Of a stretch of DNA of 64,000 nucleotides, positions 42,281-55,017 are shown piece after piece. The first letter of the stretch is position 1. Every line of letters starts with the position of its first letter. A program made the position numbers and the translations under genes. The notes beneath the pieces were generated by a model that made no database searches, was not told where the DNA came from, and saw nothing but the letters and a program-made list of their open reading frames with translations. This DNA comes from Trichoplax adhaerens (Eukaryota > Placozoa > Uniplacotomia > Trichoplacea > Trichoplacidae), in the NCBI RefSeq assembly GCF_000150275.1, contig NW_002060945.1:9569650-9633649 (forward strand), read 5' to 3'.

Positions 42281-44537
42281 TTACTCTATGAGTTCCTGGA
42301 TTAATTCTCCTGAAATTCTACCAAGAGATTCTCGCCAATCCTCTACGTTGACAACTTGTTGAAGTTGTCCTGTTGCATTTGCAGCAATCTGCTTTTTAAG
42401 GTCGTCATACTGTTCATGAATTTCACTAAGATTCTAACAATATATCAAAAAAAGCGTAAGGTTTAACGTTCGAACATTAATCTACAGTATAATACTATCT
42501 AAAATAAGCATATCTAGTAGGATTGTACAGTAATACGCGTATTCATAAGTTATACTGTAAGCTGAAGTAAATAGCTATAAGGATTAACCTGCAACGATTC
42601 AATGTCTATAGCGTTTGAGACGGCATTCCTGGTTAATATGACTTCTGATTCATTCTCCGCACTCGGAGAAATAATCTGATTCGAATTAAGGCATAACTGA
42701 AAAATGATAACATAATATCATCGAAAGCCATTCATCGAGAAAAATACTGTATAACTATGGCGTAATTTCAAATGAAAAAAATTTTAAGCTAATTAGGAAA
42801 ATAAACCAACTCTAGTAGGCATTGCAACAAATAGAAATGCTTTTCCATTTTGTAAAATTCTTAAAATAAAGTCTGCGTCGTGGTGCTGCAATTAAATTGA
42901 AATGCTTCTATTTTAGTTCAATTTCCTCCTATCTTGATAGTAAAATGATGTGTGAAGCAGAACATCTAGAGTAATATCAAACGTACATTATGTTTCCGAA
43001 TTGTTTCCTGAAATACATTCAACTCGCGATACATTGCTTCAGTTAGGCGAATCTATGGACATAACATGTTATCATAATTGAAGTAGGATAGCACCATATA
43101 TTAAGCAGTACACTTTTATAGTTATTTTATCGACTTACCTTGACTTTGGGGACACAAAGTTGCGTTGCGTATAATGAATATAGGAGATACAAGCCACCAA
43201 TTCTCATTTGAAATTCATATGAGGAACTTAGATATTCACAAGCGATTGAAAGTAGTTCGCACGTAAACTAATTGAGAATTACATGAGGCATTTAAGAAAG
43301 CTTTTTATGGTCTTTGCTGCAGAATGATAGTATTACTGTATTTTAACAGTCATTTCCGAGCGTCTGACTATAGCTACCTCAAACTACTGTACAGTATAAG
43401 TGTAGTACGAAAGGTATCATAAACGAAGACTAGAGTGGCCCTATGCTCTAGCAATGCGTCATTTTAGGTTTTCAATTTAAAGATCAAATAATGATGATCT
43501 TCCTTTCTAAGATTTTAGATCGAATAATATAATTCAATACTGTACTGTATAATAATTTTTGAACCTAAAACAATCCTGTCTTACCTTATTTCGAAAGTAG
43601 CCATCGCGGTGGATGCTTGAGGAAGGAACCAGGAAAGTTTACCATTTTGAAAAGAAATCATAAGAGTTATAATTGGGTATTCATTACAAGATTAATTCAG
43701 GTTATTCAAAATGACCCAAGCCCAATCCAGACATTACCTAGAACTAGTGCAATAATAGCGATAACTATAGTAGTAACGATCTGTGGTGAACGTAACTAAG
43801 TGTAGAATTAACATTTTTATCTTTTATTTTTATTGCGTAAGGCCTGAAGATGACCTTGCAAAGTGCAAATCGCATTTCGTATTCATGGATTAACGATAAG
43901 ACGAATACTAACTAAGTGTATGTACACGTGCATCAGCCAACTATAGCCAGGTTGCTGACGAAGTTCCATGGAATATCAAGTACTCATAGAACTTTTATTT
44001 TATCCACTATACACTCTATTACCATATTATTGATGAAGTGAACAAATAGCAACATTACTGTAGGTTACAACAGTCCAGCTCTGTACTCGTATTCAGAAAT
44101 AAAGACAATTTTGTAAAATAAGAAGAATTACTGTACTCTACTCTTGTCTTGGGATCACTGCACAAATATCCATATCTGCAATCCTAGAGGGTTTATTATG
44201 GTATCTTTGCAAAATTTGATCTCCATTTATAGGAATTGTATCGAAATTACAAGGCTATGTCAAGTCAAGACAGTCCAAGTAGGTGATAGTACCGTAAAAA
44301 TAGTCGATTACTTAGTCAAGGACGGTTGATTCAGTAGGCATCACTGGCTGCATGATGTAGTCGAATATTTATGTTACTGATGCATCTACGATCATTGAAT
44401 GTAATGCTACTAGCTTACCAGTGGATAAAGCTAAAATTACTTTGTCTCCATACGTGTGAGAAGTCTTTAAAGCGAACGCTACCAGTTTGAATAAACTTGC
44501 TCAACAAGGAGTTAAAGTCGTGAGAAACGGCTGCCAT
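42281..44537 (-). CDS. SNAPC1: SNAPC1 (SNAP43), snRNA-activating protein complex subunit 1, partly resolved
   Basis: Confident exons in transcript order: 44537-44441, 43267-43139, 43052-42987, 42885-42811, 42696-42589, 42433-42281. Exon 1 reads MAAVSHDFNSLLSKFIQTGS then VRFKDFSHVWRQ, like human SNAPC1 (LLSRFQETDSVRFEDFTELW). The next confident exon has SSYEFQMRIGGLYLLYSLYA then TQLCVPKVK (human TYQIRVGALYLLYGLYNTQL). DADFILRILQNGKAFLFVAM follows (human AYIFRKLRLDRAFHFTAMP). Between exons 1 and 43267 the family has about 20 more residues. A 31-nt candidate exon at 43615-43585 (pyrimidine-rich acceptor, GTAAGA donor, reading IHRDGYFRNK) may supply part, but its phase needs one more exon I could not find. 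SNAPc binds the proximal sequence element of snRNA promoters. Confidence 0.82.
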
Positions 44538-44850
44538 GTCCTGCACAAGAATGAATTTAACTCATCAATCGGTTCTGCAACCTGCAACAATTTTGTAATC
44601 TTATCCCATTCAATAAGTCAATTAGTAGCCATAACAACCTTTCACAGTATGATGGATAGGTAAGACTTTAAACTGCAAATGAATTGACTTCCCTAATAGC
44701 CTTTCTACCTGCCTTTTTGACAACCTGACTGCGGTTTATTGCTGGCTTTAAATCGCCATTTCCGTGCCAATACGCTATGACTAGATGATGATCAACGACT
44801 CGTAGGTGTTTACGTTGTGTGTCTCTATAATGGTAAAGGATACCAGCCAG

Positions 44851-45350
44851 TCCATCCATGTCCTCTGTCTGTATATACTGTCGTCTATTTTCAATACAAT
44901 GTACTGAGCCTGCGTTGAGACTACCAGATCGTCACGATCGAACTCCAGCGTCACTTCACGGTACAGTACAGTACTGTACTGTACAGCATGGACGGTTTGC
45001 CAATCCATCCATGTCCTCTGTCTGTATGTACTTACATTAATGTACTATCGTCCATTTTCAATACAATATACTGAGCCTGCGTTGAGACTACCAGATCGTC
45101 ACGATCGAACTCCAGCGTCACTTCACGCTGTACCGTACTGTACTGCATTGTCGATTTGCCAATCCATCCATGTCCTCTGTCTGTATATACTGTCGTCCTG
45201 GACGACAGCATATGCGGACAGAGGACATGGATGGACGACTCGTACATTTTCAATACAATGCACTGAGCCTGCGTTGCGACTACCGGATCGTCACGATCCA
45301 ACTCTAGCGTCACTTAACGGTACTGTACTGTACTGCATTGACGGTTGATC
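44851..45350. repeat. Minisatellite, three units of about 155 bp
   Basis: Units start at about 44851, 45003 and 45162. Each has CCATCCATGTCCTCTGTCTG, then ATTTTCAATACAAT and ACTGAGCCTGCGTTG, then ACTACC(A/G)GATCGTCACGATC, AACTC(C/T)AGCGTCACTT, a GTAC palindrome tract, and GGTTTGCCAATC or similar. GATCGTCACGATC is itself an inverted repeat in every unit. Units look about 85-90% alike apart from insertions. The third has an inverted insertion (next entry). The period is not constant. Confidence 0.85.
45163..45235. repeat. Near-perfect 73-bp palindrome inside the third minisatellite unit
   Basis: ATCCATCCATGTCCTCTGTC runs to the centre at GTCGTCCTGGACGAC (about 45192-45206) and then returns as GACAGAGGACATGGATGGA. 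The inverted copy carries a few substitutions (TATATAC against GCATATGC). It has essentially no loop, so it is a cruciform-prone palindrome created by inverted duplication of the unit's first 36 nt. Confidence 0.8.
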
Positions 45351-45771
45351 CCTACTTCCGCACTGACTTGATCTGTACTGAGCATGTCTCATCTTCATCA
45401 TCTGTTTTTAACCAATCAGACATTGACAACTGTTTTTCAACTCGACAGGCTACAGTACAAGATACTGTAGCACACTATTTACTATGTACTCTACTCAACG
45501 ACAGTAACTTGATTACAGAAACAACAAAGTTGATATCCATTTGTACAAACGTTTGCAATGATCCCTTCTAGCAGAATGGAGTATAGTAAATACGATTTGG
45601 GGAAGTTTTGGCGTAAAAATGTACAAAATAGAGTGTAGATTGTTGAATTGTATTTCAATCCAGGCCTATACAGTAGAATAGGGTAACTGCACAACTTTTA
45701 AATTTGGAGTGTAGTTCATTCTTGATATTTATTGATCATGCAAAATTTTGAAAAATACCCAATTTCAGTGA

Positions 45772-46020
45772 TTGAAATTCACACCATTTGCAAACGAAGG
45801 GGAAGAGAGATACAGTACAAGTAGAAGAGATCTGGATAGAGAAGATTCTGTGCAAACGTTCAATATCACATCACATACTACGCTGGAGTGCTGTAATCAG
45901 TTTAATAGGATTTGGAATTTTTATAAAAAAATAATAATCAGTGCATCACTAATTTATAATATCCTATGGTTGTGTCTCGTTTTACATACTCGAAAAGCTA
46001 GACGCATTGGACTTATATAG
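45772..46020 (+). CDS. Possible terminal exon with one membrane helix, unassigned
   Basis: Open frame of 82 codons without ATG at its start, ending in TAG. It reads FANEGEERYSTSRRDLDRED, then a likely helix IIISASLIYNILWLCLVLHT and a basic tail RKARRIGLI. An AG at 45769-45770 after a T-rich tract could be a splice acceptor. No upstream exon was identified and no family is recognised. It could be chance. Confidence 0.2.
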   Translation: MKFTPFANEGEERYSTSRRDLDREDSVQTFNITSHTTLECCNQFNRIWNFYKKIIISASLIYNILWLCLVLHTRKARRIGLI

Positions 46021-47621
46021 CAATATTCGAATAAGAATAATTTTTCCGGGCTACGACAGTGCTTTAGAGTGATAATATCAAAGTATATTATTAGCGGTTC
46101 CATAGTGTACACAGACACTTAAAATTAGTCTTATTCGGAGTAGTCCCGACATCGAAGTTGAAGAAGTTGTTCACAGTCATTACTAAAGTACAAATCAGTA
46201 GCGTTAAAATTCCAAAATACAGGTTATGAAAGCTTTTTCTAAAATGGACACCATCTACAGTTGGAGATTGCTGAAAAAATTCCAACGAACGACTCAATGA
46301 CGAATTACATGCTCAGTTTTGGAGTAATAACTTCAGTCTTGATTAATTGTAATACTTATTAATTATTATCGTATTGAAACAACAATTACTAATGTAATAA
46401 CGAAGAAATCTCGGCCTTCACTTTAATCTGTGTCAATATACGAGTGCATCGCGGGTTCTGTGACGGAACTGCTACCAGATTCTAAATACCCACATTAGGA
46501 TTACGTAAAATAGAATCACTTCAATTTGACATTGTTGGCTATTTGCTAGATATCATACTGTAGAGTGTAGACTAAAAGGTATGTTCCAGTTCTGGAAGGT
46601 TTATAATAGAGTGTAATAACAAGTAAATTTTAAATAATGGCACACCTTAGTGTACTATCATCCCAAGGATCACTGGTGAAGAATTGATGCGTACCGAATT
46701 TAAAAATTTATAAATTATCAATATAACCCTAATATTTCAGGAAAGGGGGGGGATGGGACGCGTATTACAGGAATTACAGCCATATCATTACCTTGCGCTA
46801 CACCATTTCTAGCTTATTAATTATGAAGTGTTAATGGAGACTTAGGTAAACGATACTGTATATGAAGTGTTATCAACAATGATGTTCAATGAGTCAATTG
46901 ATATACACCATATCATAGCCCTGTAAGTGTAGTGCAAAACGCTTTTTGACAAGTAGACTGAGAAGTAATATCTTAGTCATCTATCACGATTGTTGCTTGA
47001 ACTCTTTTGTATTTAAGTTAGTGAGATTCATGATGAGACGCTTTGATACATGCTAGCACGTATCTACAGTTTATACTGTATAGTATATGGTGCACTGATT
47101 GAAAATCCTTTTAAAATAAGCCTCTATCACAAGAATTTCCTATGAGCTGTTTGTTAATGCTACAGTTCTTCAAGGTCAGCCGAATCCCTATCTTAGGAGA
47201 GGAAATACTGGATAACACCCTAGAGCAACCCTAAGACTTCAAATTACAGAAAGTACGAGCACAGATTGTTTAAAACAAATTGAAGTTAAACTAGTAAACC
47301 CAAGTAATCCATTGGACAAGTGAAACACCTGATCTTGGACAAGACTCGCAGATTCTAACATTTCGCCTTAATTCTACTAAGATAGTACAGTATATCACAA
47401 TAGAGGAGTGTACACTCTTGTAAAACCACTACACGGTGAACTAGCCATACATAAAATCTGAGGCTGCTAAAAGCGATTAAACTATCAAAATACCTACTGT
47501 ATAGTAGATAATCAATGGTACACAACACGAACTAGCAAATGATGGCAATCAATTTAAAATTCACCGGAAATAAACAGCAATCAGAACTATCTATCAGGTG
47601 AAAATAGGATATAGAGTAAAA

Positions 47622-47627
47622 TTTATT
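47622..47627 (-). terminator. Probable polyadenylation signal of SEC61A (AATAAA)
   Basis: AATAAA on the minus strand about 95 nt after the SEC61A stop codon. The position is right for a 3' UTR; the hexamer alone is weak evidence in AT-rich DNA. Confidence 0.4.
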
Positions 47628-47719
47628 CAGTTCATTTGAAATTTCAAATAATGTAGCACATAACGTCACATATTGTATTAGTCGAGACAAGAAACATAAT
47701 CAGGTTAACAATATCAATT

Positions 47720-49150
47720 TTAGAATAACATGGTACTCATGCCACCTTGTTCACTTTGTTCTTTAACAAATGTTTCAAAATACTGATATATGATTGAGAC
47801 AGCAAGCAATATTCCAGTACCAGATCCAATGGCTCCCATAAAATCAGCCAAAACTGATAAAGCACCAATACATAAGCCACCAAATGCAGCAGCAGTAGGA
47901 ATGTATCTGTTTAATTCGTGGATCATTGATTTTTCACGGTGTCCTCTCATGACCATTTGCTGTTCCTTTAGTTGTTTAGCAACATCTTTGGCGGAAGAAC
48001 CAGAAATATCTATCCATAATTTAGAAAAGACAGCGCAAGAAGTTAGCATAAAAACGATGTAACATACTGCATGCATAGGATCGCTGATTATATGAGCTGT
48101 CGTATCTGGCGGCGATAAGTAATAGCACAAACCACCAACTGGATAGGCGCGAGCTGGGCCGCCTCCTTCGTAATTTTCCCATCGGCCAAGTAAATTGATG
48201 AAAATGTTATCACGGAATCTCAAGGATAACATTTGAGAAATGACGTAAAAGTTGGAAACCAAGGCACTCTGTAAAATGATAGGCATATTGGACGTATAGA
48301 ACAATTTGATTGGGTAAGATGTAGTCTGGCCACGATAGCGAGCTGATTTAATTGGTAGATCAACACGAAAGCCTTGGAAGTAAATAACAATACAGAATAC
48401 AAAAATGGTGGCAAACAAGTTCATCATGTTGGGCAAGTTATTGCGATATAAGGCTTCACGTAAGGCACGCACTTTATCACTTCGGGTGGCTAATAAGTGA
48501 AATAGAGCGATAACAGCACCCTCAAATTCAGTACCCCGTCCAGTATTGATTGTAGCGGGGCTAAATGATTTCCACACGATAGTTTCGCAAATATTGGTAG
48601 CAATAAAAAGCGATATACCGGAGCCCAAACCGTAGCCTTTTTGTAATAGTTCGTCTAACAACATGACGATGACACCAGCAATGACCAATTGTATGACGAT
48701 GAGTGCGCAAATACCCGTACCAAGATCACTTGGATTGCCATACATACCAGTCAGCATGTAAGCGATGGCTTGGCCGGCAGTCATAATGATACCGAATAAC
48801 TTTTGAGCACCGTTAAAAAGAGCCCTTTCCTTGGGAGAATCGCCAACTTCGATAATTTTGGCTCCTGCTAACACCTGCATGATCAAACTTGAAGTTACAA
48901 TAGGATTAATGCCTAATTCCATCAAAGTACCACGGTTGGAAGCCATAATGACTCTCAACCAATAAAATGGATCCGCTGAATCGCTTGATAAGATACCAAA
49001 AAGTGGAATCTGACAACATACCAAAAAGACGAAAAGGGTAATCGCAGTCCATAGTAATTTTTCTCGAAATTGAACTTTCCTTTCAGGCTTCGCGATTTCA
49101 GGAACGAAAGCTACAAAAGGAGCAATATAATCTAAAATTTTGATACCCAT
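47720..49150 (-). CDS. SEC61A: SEC61 alpha, translocon pore subunit, intronless, 476 aa
   Basis: One uninterrupted frame from ATG at 49150 to TAA. It starts [20 protein letters not shown] then [20 protein letters not shown], as in animal Sec61 alpha, and is full length (human SEC61A1 476 aa). It shows the ten-helix pattern of SecY/Sec61 alpha: the plug region ([20 protein letters not shown]), [39 protein letters not shown], the ribosome-facing loop around [18 protein letters not shown], and [19 protein letters not shown] near the end. It forms the ER protein-conducting channel with the beta and gamma subunits. Lack of introns is unusual beside its intron-rich neighbours. Its 5' flank has dense GTAC palindromes. 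Confidence 0.97.
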   Translation of the reverse strand: MGIKILDYIAPFVAFVPEIAKPERKVQFREKLLWTAITLFVFLVCCQIPLFGILSSDSADPFYWLRVIMASNRGTLMELGINPIVTSSLIMQVLAGAKIIEVGDSPKERALFNGAQKLFGIIMTAGQAIAYMLTGMYGNPSDLGTGICALIVIQLVIAGVIVMLLDELLQKGYGLGSGISLFIATNICETIVWKSFSPATINTGRGTEFEGAVIALFHLLATRSDKVRALREALYRNNLPNMMNLFATIFVFCIVIYFQGFRVDLPIKSARYRGQTTSYPIKLFYTSNMPIILQSALVSNFYVISQMLSLRFRDNIFINLLGRWENYEGGGPARAYPVGGLCYYLSPPDTTAHIISDPMHAVCYIVFMLTSCAVFSKLWIDISGSSAKDVAKQLKEQQMVMRGHREKSMIHELNRYIPTAAAFGGLCIGALSVLADFMGAIGSGTGILLAVSIIYQYFETFVKEQSEQGGMSTMLF

Positions 49151-52100
49151 TTTCTTCTAGGCGTTTATTACCTATCCAACACAACGTCGGATAAACTGAC
49201 GATAGAATAAGATCCAATTGAGATGAGGAAAAAGATAATTTGTTGATTTTTTTTCCCTTCTTCCTCACGCGTCCTTTGGTGAATGAAGGAAGAGTTGAAA
49301 GAAAGAGCGTCCAGTACAACGCCAATGAGCCAACACGCACGCCAGTGCTTGTCCTGTTACGGTCCAGTACGGTACGTACAGTCACCCTAACAAGTGCCGT
49401 GCTGCAACTCCACCGTTTACAGTGTACAGTACGTTACTACAGTCCGTTGCCAAAGTGAAATCATCTGTAAACTTCTTTTAGTACTGTAGCTACGTGTCTC
49501 GATACGTACATGGATGACGTGCGGTGTGACTAAAATATGCAGCATGCCTTTTGCAAGGTGCAGTATAGTACTGTATACCGTACCGTACCGGACATGTGTT
49601 TGGTAACCCGTTGCCCAATGCCCATGGTCTGGCGGTCGGTCACGTGGTGTCATTTTGGTTGAAAACGTTTGAATAAAAGCAGGACAGTACGGTAGACTGT
49701 ACATACAGTACACCTACTAAGTGGATGATTTCTGAATATGAATCAATAATGAAAATCATCAAAATCGTCCAAGCTGAATGATAAAATGCTATGGTTTGAC
49801 CTACTGATTCGTAAAATGAGGTTTTTTTTAAGAACTGTCTGGACAATTTGAAGGACTTTGCTGTACTGTGAGTGTAGAGCAGTCCCTCAGTCTGTCCGTG
49901 TTCCTACAGTGCAGTACAGTACAGTATTCAGCATGAGTACAGTACAGTACAGTACAGTACAGTGGAATACTGGAAGAGCGAACTCAGCTACAATTATTTT
50001 AGTTTACACCGCCAGGTTGATGTTTTAAGGGCGTTTATTATTTCAAAATTGTGACTTTATCCTGAAAATTGAATCTTTCTCGGTCAATAATAACAACTCA
50101 ACTTTATGCTTGTAATTGTAGATTATTGTCATGGAACCAACTGTATAGATTATCACCATATTCATCCATAGGTTTACAATGAAACGCAAGTCTTCTTCGT
50201 CACACCACGCTACCCTACCTATACGGCTATACCCAGTATCGATCTAGGTGCAATTGAGATGCAGTGAGACATAAATATTTTTCAAAAGTAATATGCAGCT
50301 CAACCAAGTCAGAAAAAAAAAGCCGATTCTGATTTTGACTCTACATGATCATTCCATTAGACTTATAATAAACCACCAACAGTAATATTTCATTGATGAT
50401 CATGATTTGAGGCGTTATCATTGCTAAATCAACATGGTACAATTTGCTTTACGCGAAGAAGCATACTTTCTTCCATTGCCAGTAGAATCAATCAATTAAT
50501 GGAACAGAACCACTCAGTAGCAACGCAGATCCATACAATTGGCGTTAATTGGTTGACATCAATCATGGAAATCACATCCGCAATAAAACATCAATGATAC
50601 TTGGATACTTGAGCATACTTGTAGAAATTCTATAGTAATACAAGCATTACAGGTATCAAAGATAAATCAGCCGACTATTTTAACTATCCTTGATAATAGT
50701 ATTAGAGTAAATAAATAAGTTTTGATGAATTATAATATTTCAATAACAACGATTCATAAACAACTATTGATACAGTATATTCTGCATTGTATGCATAGAG
50801 AGATACAGAGTATATCATTGAAGGATTATTCATTCCACTCATTTGATATTATCATTTACATATCAAGTTAGTTAAATACTGTATTATCATCAACTTAATC
50901 ATATTGAGAGATACTAATTTTATCGCTTGAGTTAGCTGCCGTGCAAGGATTGCTTGACAACTGTGTACGTTACTATAAATTGGCAACAGAGAGTCAAATT
51001 CTACAACTGAATGCCCACTAACAGCGGATAATTCCGTTCTTTCAGCCGTAATACACTAATGTTGCAATAAATACTTTTCATTTGCATGAATGAACACCTA
51101 TCAAAACTGCATAAGTACGAATTGGAGCTCTATCTGCCATTTCAATTCATTCAACCATACAATATACAGAAGCATGCATTCCTTCTAATCAAGTCGACGG
51201 TAGTACCATGCATTCAGTGTTAGGCCATAATTTACAGGATATGTGAATTCTCTCTACGGCAAGTATTACTGTAATTTTAATCACTAGACTTGATGGATTG
51301 CTAGGGAATAGAACTAGATCGAGCAGATAACCGGGATATTCTTGCCTTAAATGGCATAATAGATAACTACTGTACTAATAAATTGGTTACCGTCGAGATC
51401 ATGTTTGTACACATAATTGCTTAATACGAAAATTGATGCAATGGAATTATTTTGTAATTAAACAAGTCTATTGCAAGTGAGTTCTAATTTTCTCTTCAGT
51501 TTACTAATTGGTTTGGTTATTTTAGAATAATTGGATAAACTTAAACTATATTATGAAAGTTTGATTAATTCATTAATATCAAAAACAAGCTTGTTCAGGA
51601 AGCGAGAATCATGTTATTGAAAAACCTGTTCAATCTCTTCATCAGTGTAAGCCAAGTCAAGTGAGATAAAACCATAATTCATTTACGATCAAATTTATGA
51701 AGGGATATCAGTGAGCATACCGCTACTTACTATAGTTGTAACCTTTCTTCATTTTTAGCTAACCAAAGCATATGAAGCTTCCATATTTATACTGTGCCCG
51801 TATCTCTTGAATAAAGTAACATACCTAAATACTGTTCTTTTAACAGAATTTATCATTTTAATTACTTTATTGAAAAGATAAACTTTGAATCGTCCTTTAA
51901 TGCTCGATATTTTAACATTCATTATCAAATAAGTTCAATCTTCTACAAAATCTAGTTTACTGGCTTACAATACGTTCAACTGTATCTTGTTAACTATACT
52001 AGGATTAATCAAAACGCCACCATGCCGGAATCCCACAGGTTTATGGCTGAAATAAACATGATAATTACAGTAACAGACGATGGCTGCAGATTAAATTGCT

Positions 52101-55017
52101 GTTGATTCAAATGCAACAATTATTATGAATGCGTTACGGCAGAAATTTGAATAGCACAACATATAAATAGCACCCCACAGAGAAATTAGGATTAATCTTA
52201 TGGCATTTGATCGACAGTTCCATCTTATAACCAATCATTCCTCTACCGCAGAGCGATCAATTAATTACAATCATTAATTCTGACGGTGACTACATTGGCA
52301 TTTGTCTATAATACTAGACTACACAATAATAATAATAACAATATGAAAATAAAATAAAATAATTGCATCATCTATGAATGTACGTTAATAACGAATACAG
52401 GTTGCAGAGCTCTCTTTGGAATCAATATGTGATGATGGCATGGATTGTTAGAAGCATGTGTCTTATCCAGTTAAATAATAAGTAGTATGAGATATGCCCA
52501 AAACCTGATCTGATTCAGGAGCTAAAGGACCAATTTAAGCTTACTTAAAAAATCATTTCTGAACTCAGATGGAACATATGGTTTTACAAGATGTTGACCA
52601 TAGCCTAACACCTTCACTAGTAATACAGTACGGTATACCAACAGACATGCCACAATTATTCTCTTCTGTTGAAAAATGTCTTTCAATACCAAAATTCACA
52701 TCCATAATTGAATTAGTTGTAATTTAAGTAGTTCACGAAAAAATACAAAACTTGCGATAAATTTTAATGCCTAGCGCCTGCAAAAAGTGATATTTATATA
52801 TCTCTTTATCTTGCAAATAGATTATAAAGAAGAAAATATCGAGCAATTTTAAAGTATAATTGATGTATCGTCGTGAAAGACTTGCATCGCCAAGTTTTTC
52901 TTTTACTTATTATATATAATAACAATGTTGCATTGCATTCAAATGCTGACAACAAGGAAAATTAATCCTGTTAATGATTTCTGCCTAATTCTATTACAAC
53001 TAAAATCACAGTCTTAATCAGTTATCAGAAAGTAACCTTTTCTCCACGCGCATAGCCTGTTTTTCAACTTCATTAATTTATACTATAACGGATATGCAAT
53101 CAACAGATCATTTGATAGGATGGCTTTAAATGGGATAAGAATTTATTTATCTAACAGGCCTGATCAATACTATTTATACTCCACTTGCAGCTGTATCAAG
53201 CACATATTCTATTGAAAACGAAGTCACTATTTATAGTTAGTCTACAAGGAGAATAGAATAGTAACATGATTTTAAGCAAATCAAATTCAAACTAATGCAT
53301 GCATGTCGATTTTATTATTATGGATAAAAGAAGCTTAGAACCATAAATCTATTCATGAACGTATTTCTATCGGCGTGGTTAATTGATGATTGGTTCTATG
53401 CTATTATGACGCTATCCCATAGTATTGTTAGGCTAGATGAATAATAAAATCAATAATCTTCCTTCTTCTACAGTACAGTATACTGAGTAGGCTAAAACTA
53501 TCGTACAGATGACCATAACTGGCTACTAGTCTACCACCGACAGTTACATCATTTTCTTTTTTTTACTCATCATCGCTAAGCATTGATTCCGACACATTTT
53601 TATCTCTTTTATTATTTTCCCCTCCTCCCATTTTGTCTTTTCTCTCTATACTGTCTTGAATGCAGTTTAGTCAACTGTAAACTATTATACAAAATCGCTT
53701 ATGTTTGTATGTATCCTTCTAAACATCGATAGTCCTTATTATAGTTAAGCAAATGCAAGAGTGAATATGATCACGGAGTGTGACTAGGAACGCGGAATGT
53801 TAGTCTATTATTGAAAAATAGGGCAGTACCATCACTTAATAGTAAGATTCTAAAAAAGTTAGTCGACCCCATCGCTTTAATAAATTGGTTCTACCACCCT
53901 CCAGTCAAGTCAGATTGTACTACTGGAGAAGGCAAGTAAAATAGCTTGACATTAGATCTATTCGTTTACTACTCTTTCCTTTTTCTTTTTTTTTTACTTA
54001 AATTATCGGTTCATATGCTAATAGTATCTTGTACTTTTAACGTTAATAACGGTAGTATAGATAGTAGAGATGCTTTTTAGAAAGTTCTTTCTCTGACGAT
54101 TGAATAGCAACTACTTCTATTTAAACAAGTAAATTGGCTTCAATACAATTTTTGCCAACTTGATCATCTAGAGATAGTCGACATAATTTACCATAGTCTA
54201 CAGTAATCTGTTGTCGATGATAACCCATTCGTATATCTATTATTCCATTTTATTTAATTGGTGTAGAAATCCGAGCTATCTTTGATATGTCTTATAATCT
54301 CAAATAGCAATTTATTTCCTATCCATGTCATCTTATTACAACTCGTATAGATTACGTGAACAAAGCCAATTTTAACAAATTCTCATTCTGTTTATATCGA
54401 TTTCTCTCTCTATAGATATTACATTCTATCAAACTTACTTCACTTCATTTCTTTACTTATTGGCTGGCCACCTATCAACCAAGGATCATACTGGCTATCA
54501 TTTTGCACTAACGCATTTCCTTCTTTACATTATACTACCAAGTTAGAATTAAGCACGTTTATTTTTATCTAAAATCAGCCGTAAAGAAGAATATCATACT
54601 GAGAAGAAAGCAACAACATTCACCAAACAATTGACAAGTATTACTCCTTAACATTATCACTCTATGGATTAACTGTCACTTCATCAAATCAAGCCGAAAG
54701 TATAGTAGACTACGGCAATAGACATAAAATTGTAAAGGCTAGCGATGGCATTAGCTATCGTTAGTTAGGTTAAATAATGTTTGTAAGAGAAAAAACTCAT
54801 TTAATAATTATTTCCACTATAAGTTGACAAAAAGGAGAAAAATCAAGAGGTAGAGCAATCAAAAAGTAAACTTGTCTCATGAGTAATATCTTCAACAGAG
54901 CATCCATTACTCGTATGAGAACTTAGTCTACGTTTGGACTGGCAGTCTTCAAATCAAGTTTTAACGTAATTACTCGTCGAGAAATAGTGTTTGCTGAACA
55001 AGAAAATTAAATTCACC
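49151..55017. promoter_or_regulatory. Divergent intergenic region, SEC61A / PARD3
   Basis: 5.9 kb, the longest stretch here with no recognised gene. The first 830 nt are less AT-rich and contain GTAC palindromes at about 49373-49435, 49560-49590, 49686-49712 and 49908-49963, so the SEC61A promoter is probably here. From about 49985 to 55017 the DNA is AT-rich with only short open frames and one further GTAC element at 53469-53484. Non-coding first exons of PARD3 could be hidden here. Confidence 0.4.
49937..49962. repeat. (GTACA)n microsatellite, five units
   Basis: GTACA repeated five times in tandem, directly after a related GTACAGTACAGTA tract. It is the most regular instance of the GTAC palindrome motif found in the 5' flanks of this window. 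Confidence 0.85.

Larger units (their letters stand above)
44538..47719. other. Intergenic stretch between SNAPC1 and SEC61A
   Basis: 3.2 kb. It contains the SNAPC1 promoter side, the minisatellite at 44851-45350, two converging open frames with hydrophobic segments (45772-46020 plus, 46297-46091 minus, both without a clear ATG), an eight-G run at 46744, and the SEC61A 3' flank. Neither open frame can be assigned; each could be a terminal exon. Confidence 0.3.

Noticed and set aside
44858-45348. Several overlapping open frames on both strands
   Set aside because: They reflect the minisatellite units read in different frames and lack a start and a domain.
49417-49713. 98-codon minus-strand open frame in the SEC61A 5' flank
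   Set aside because: Consists largely of GTAC-tract translation and ordinary flank; no resemblance to known proteins.
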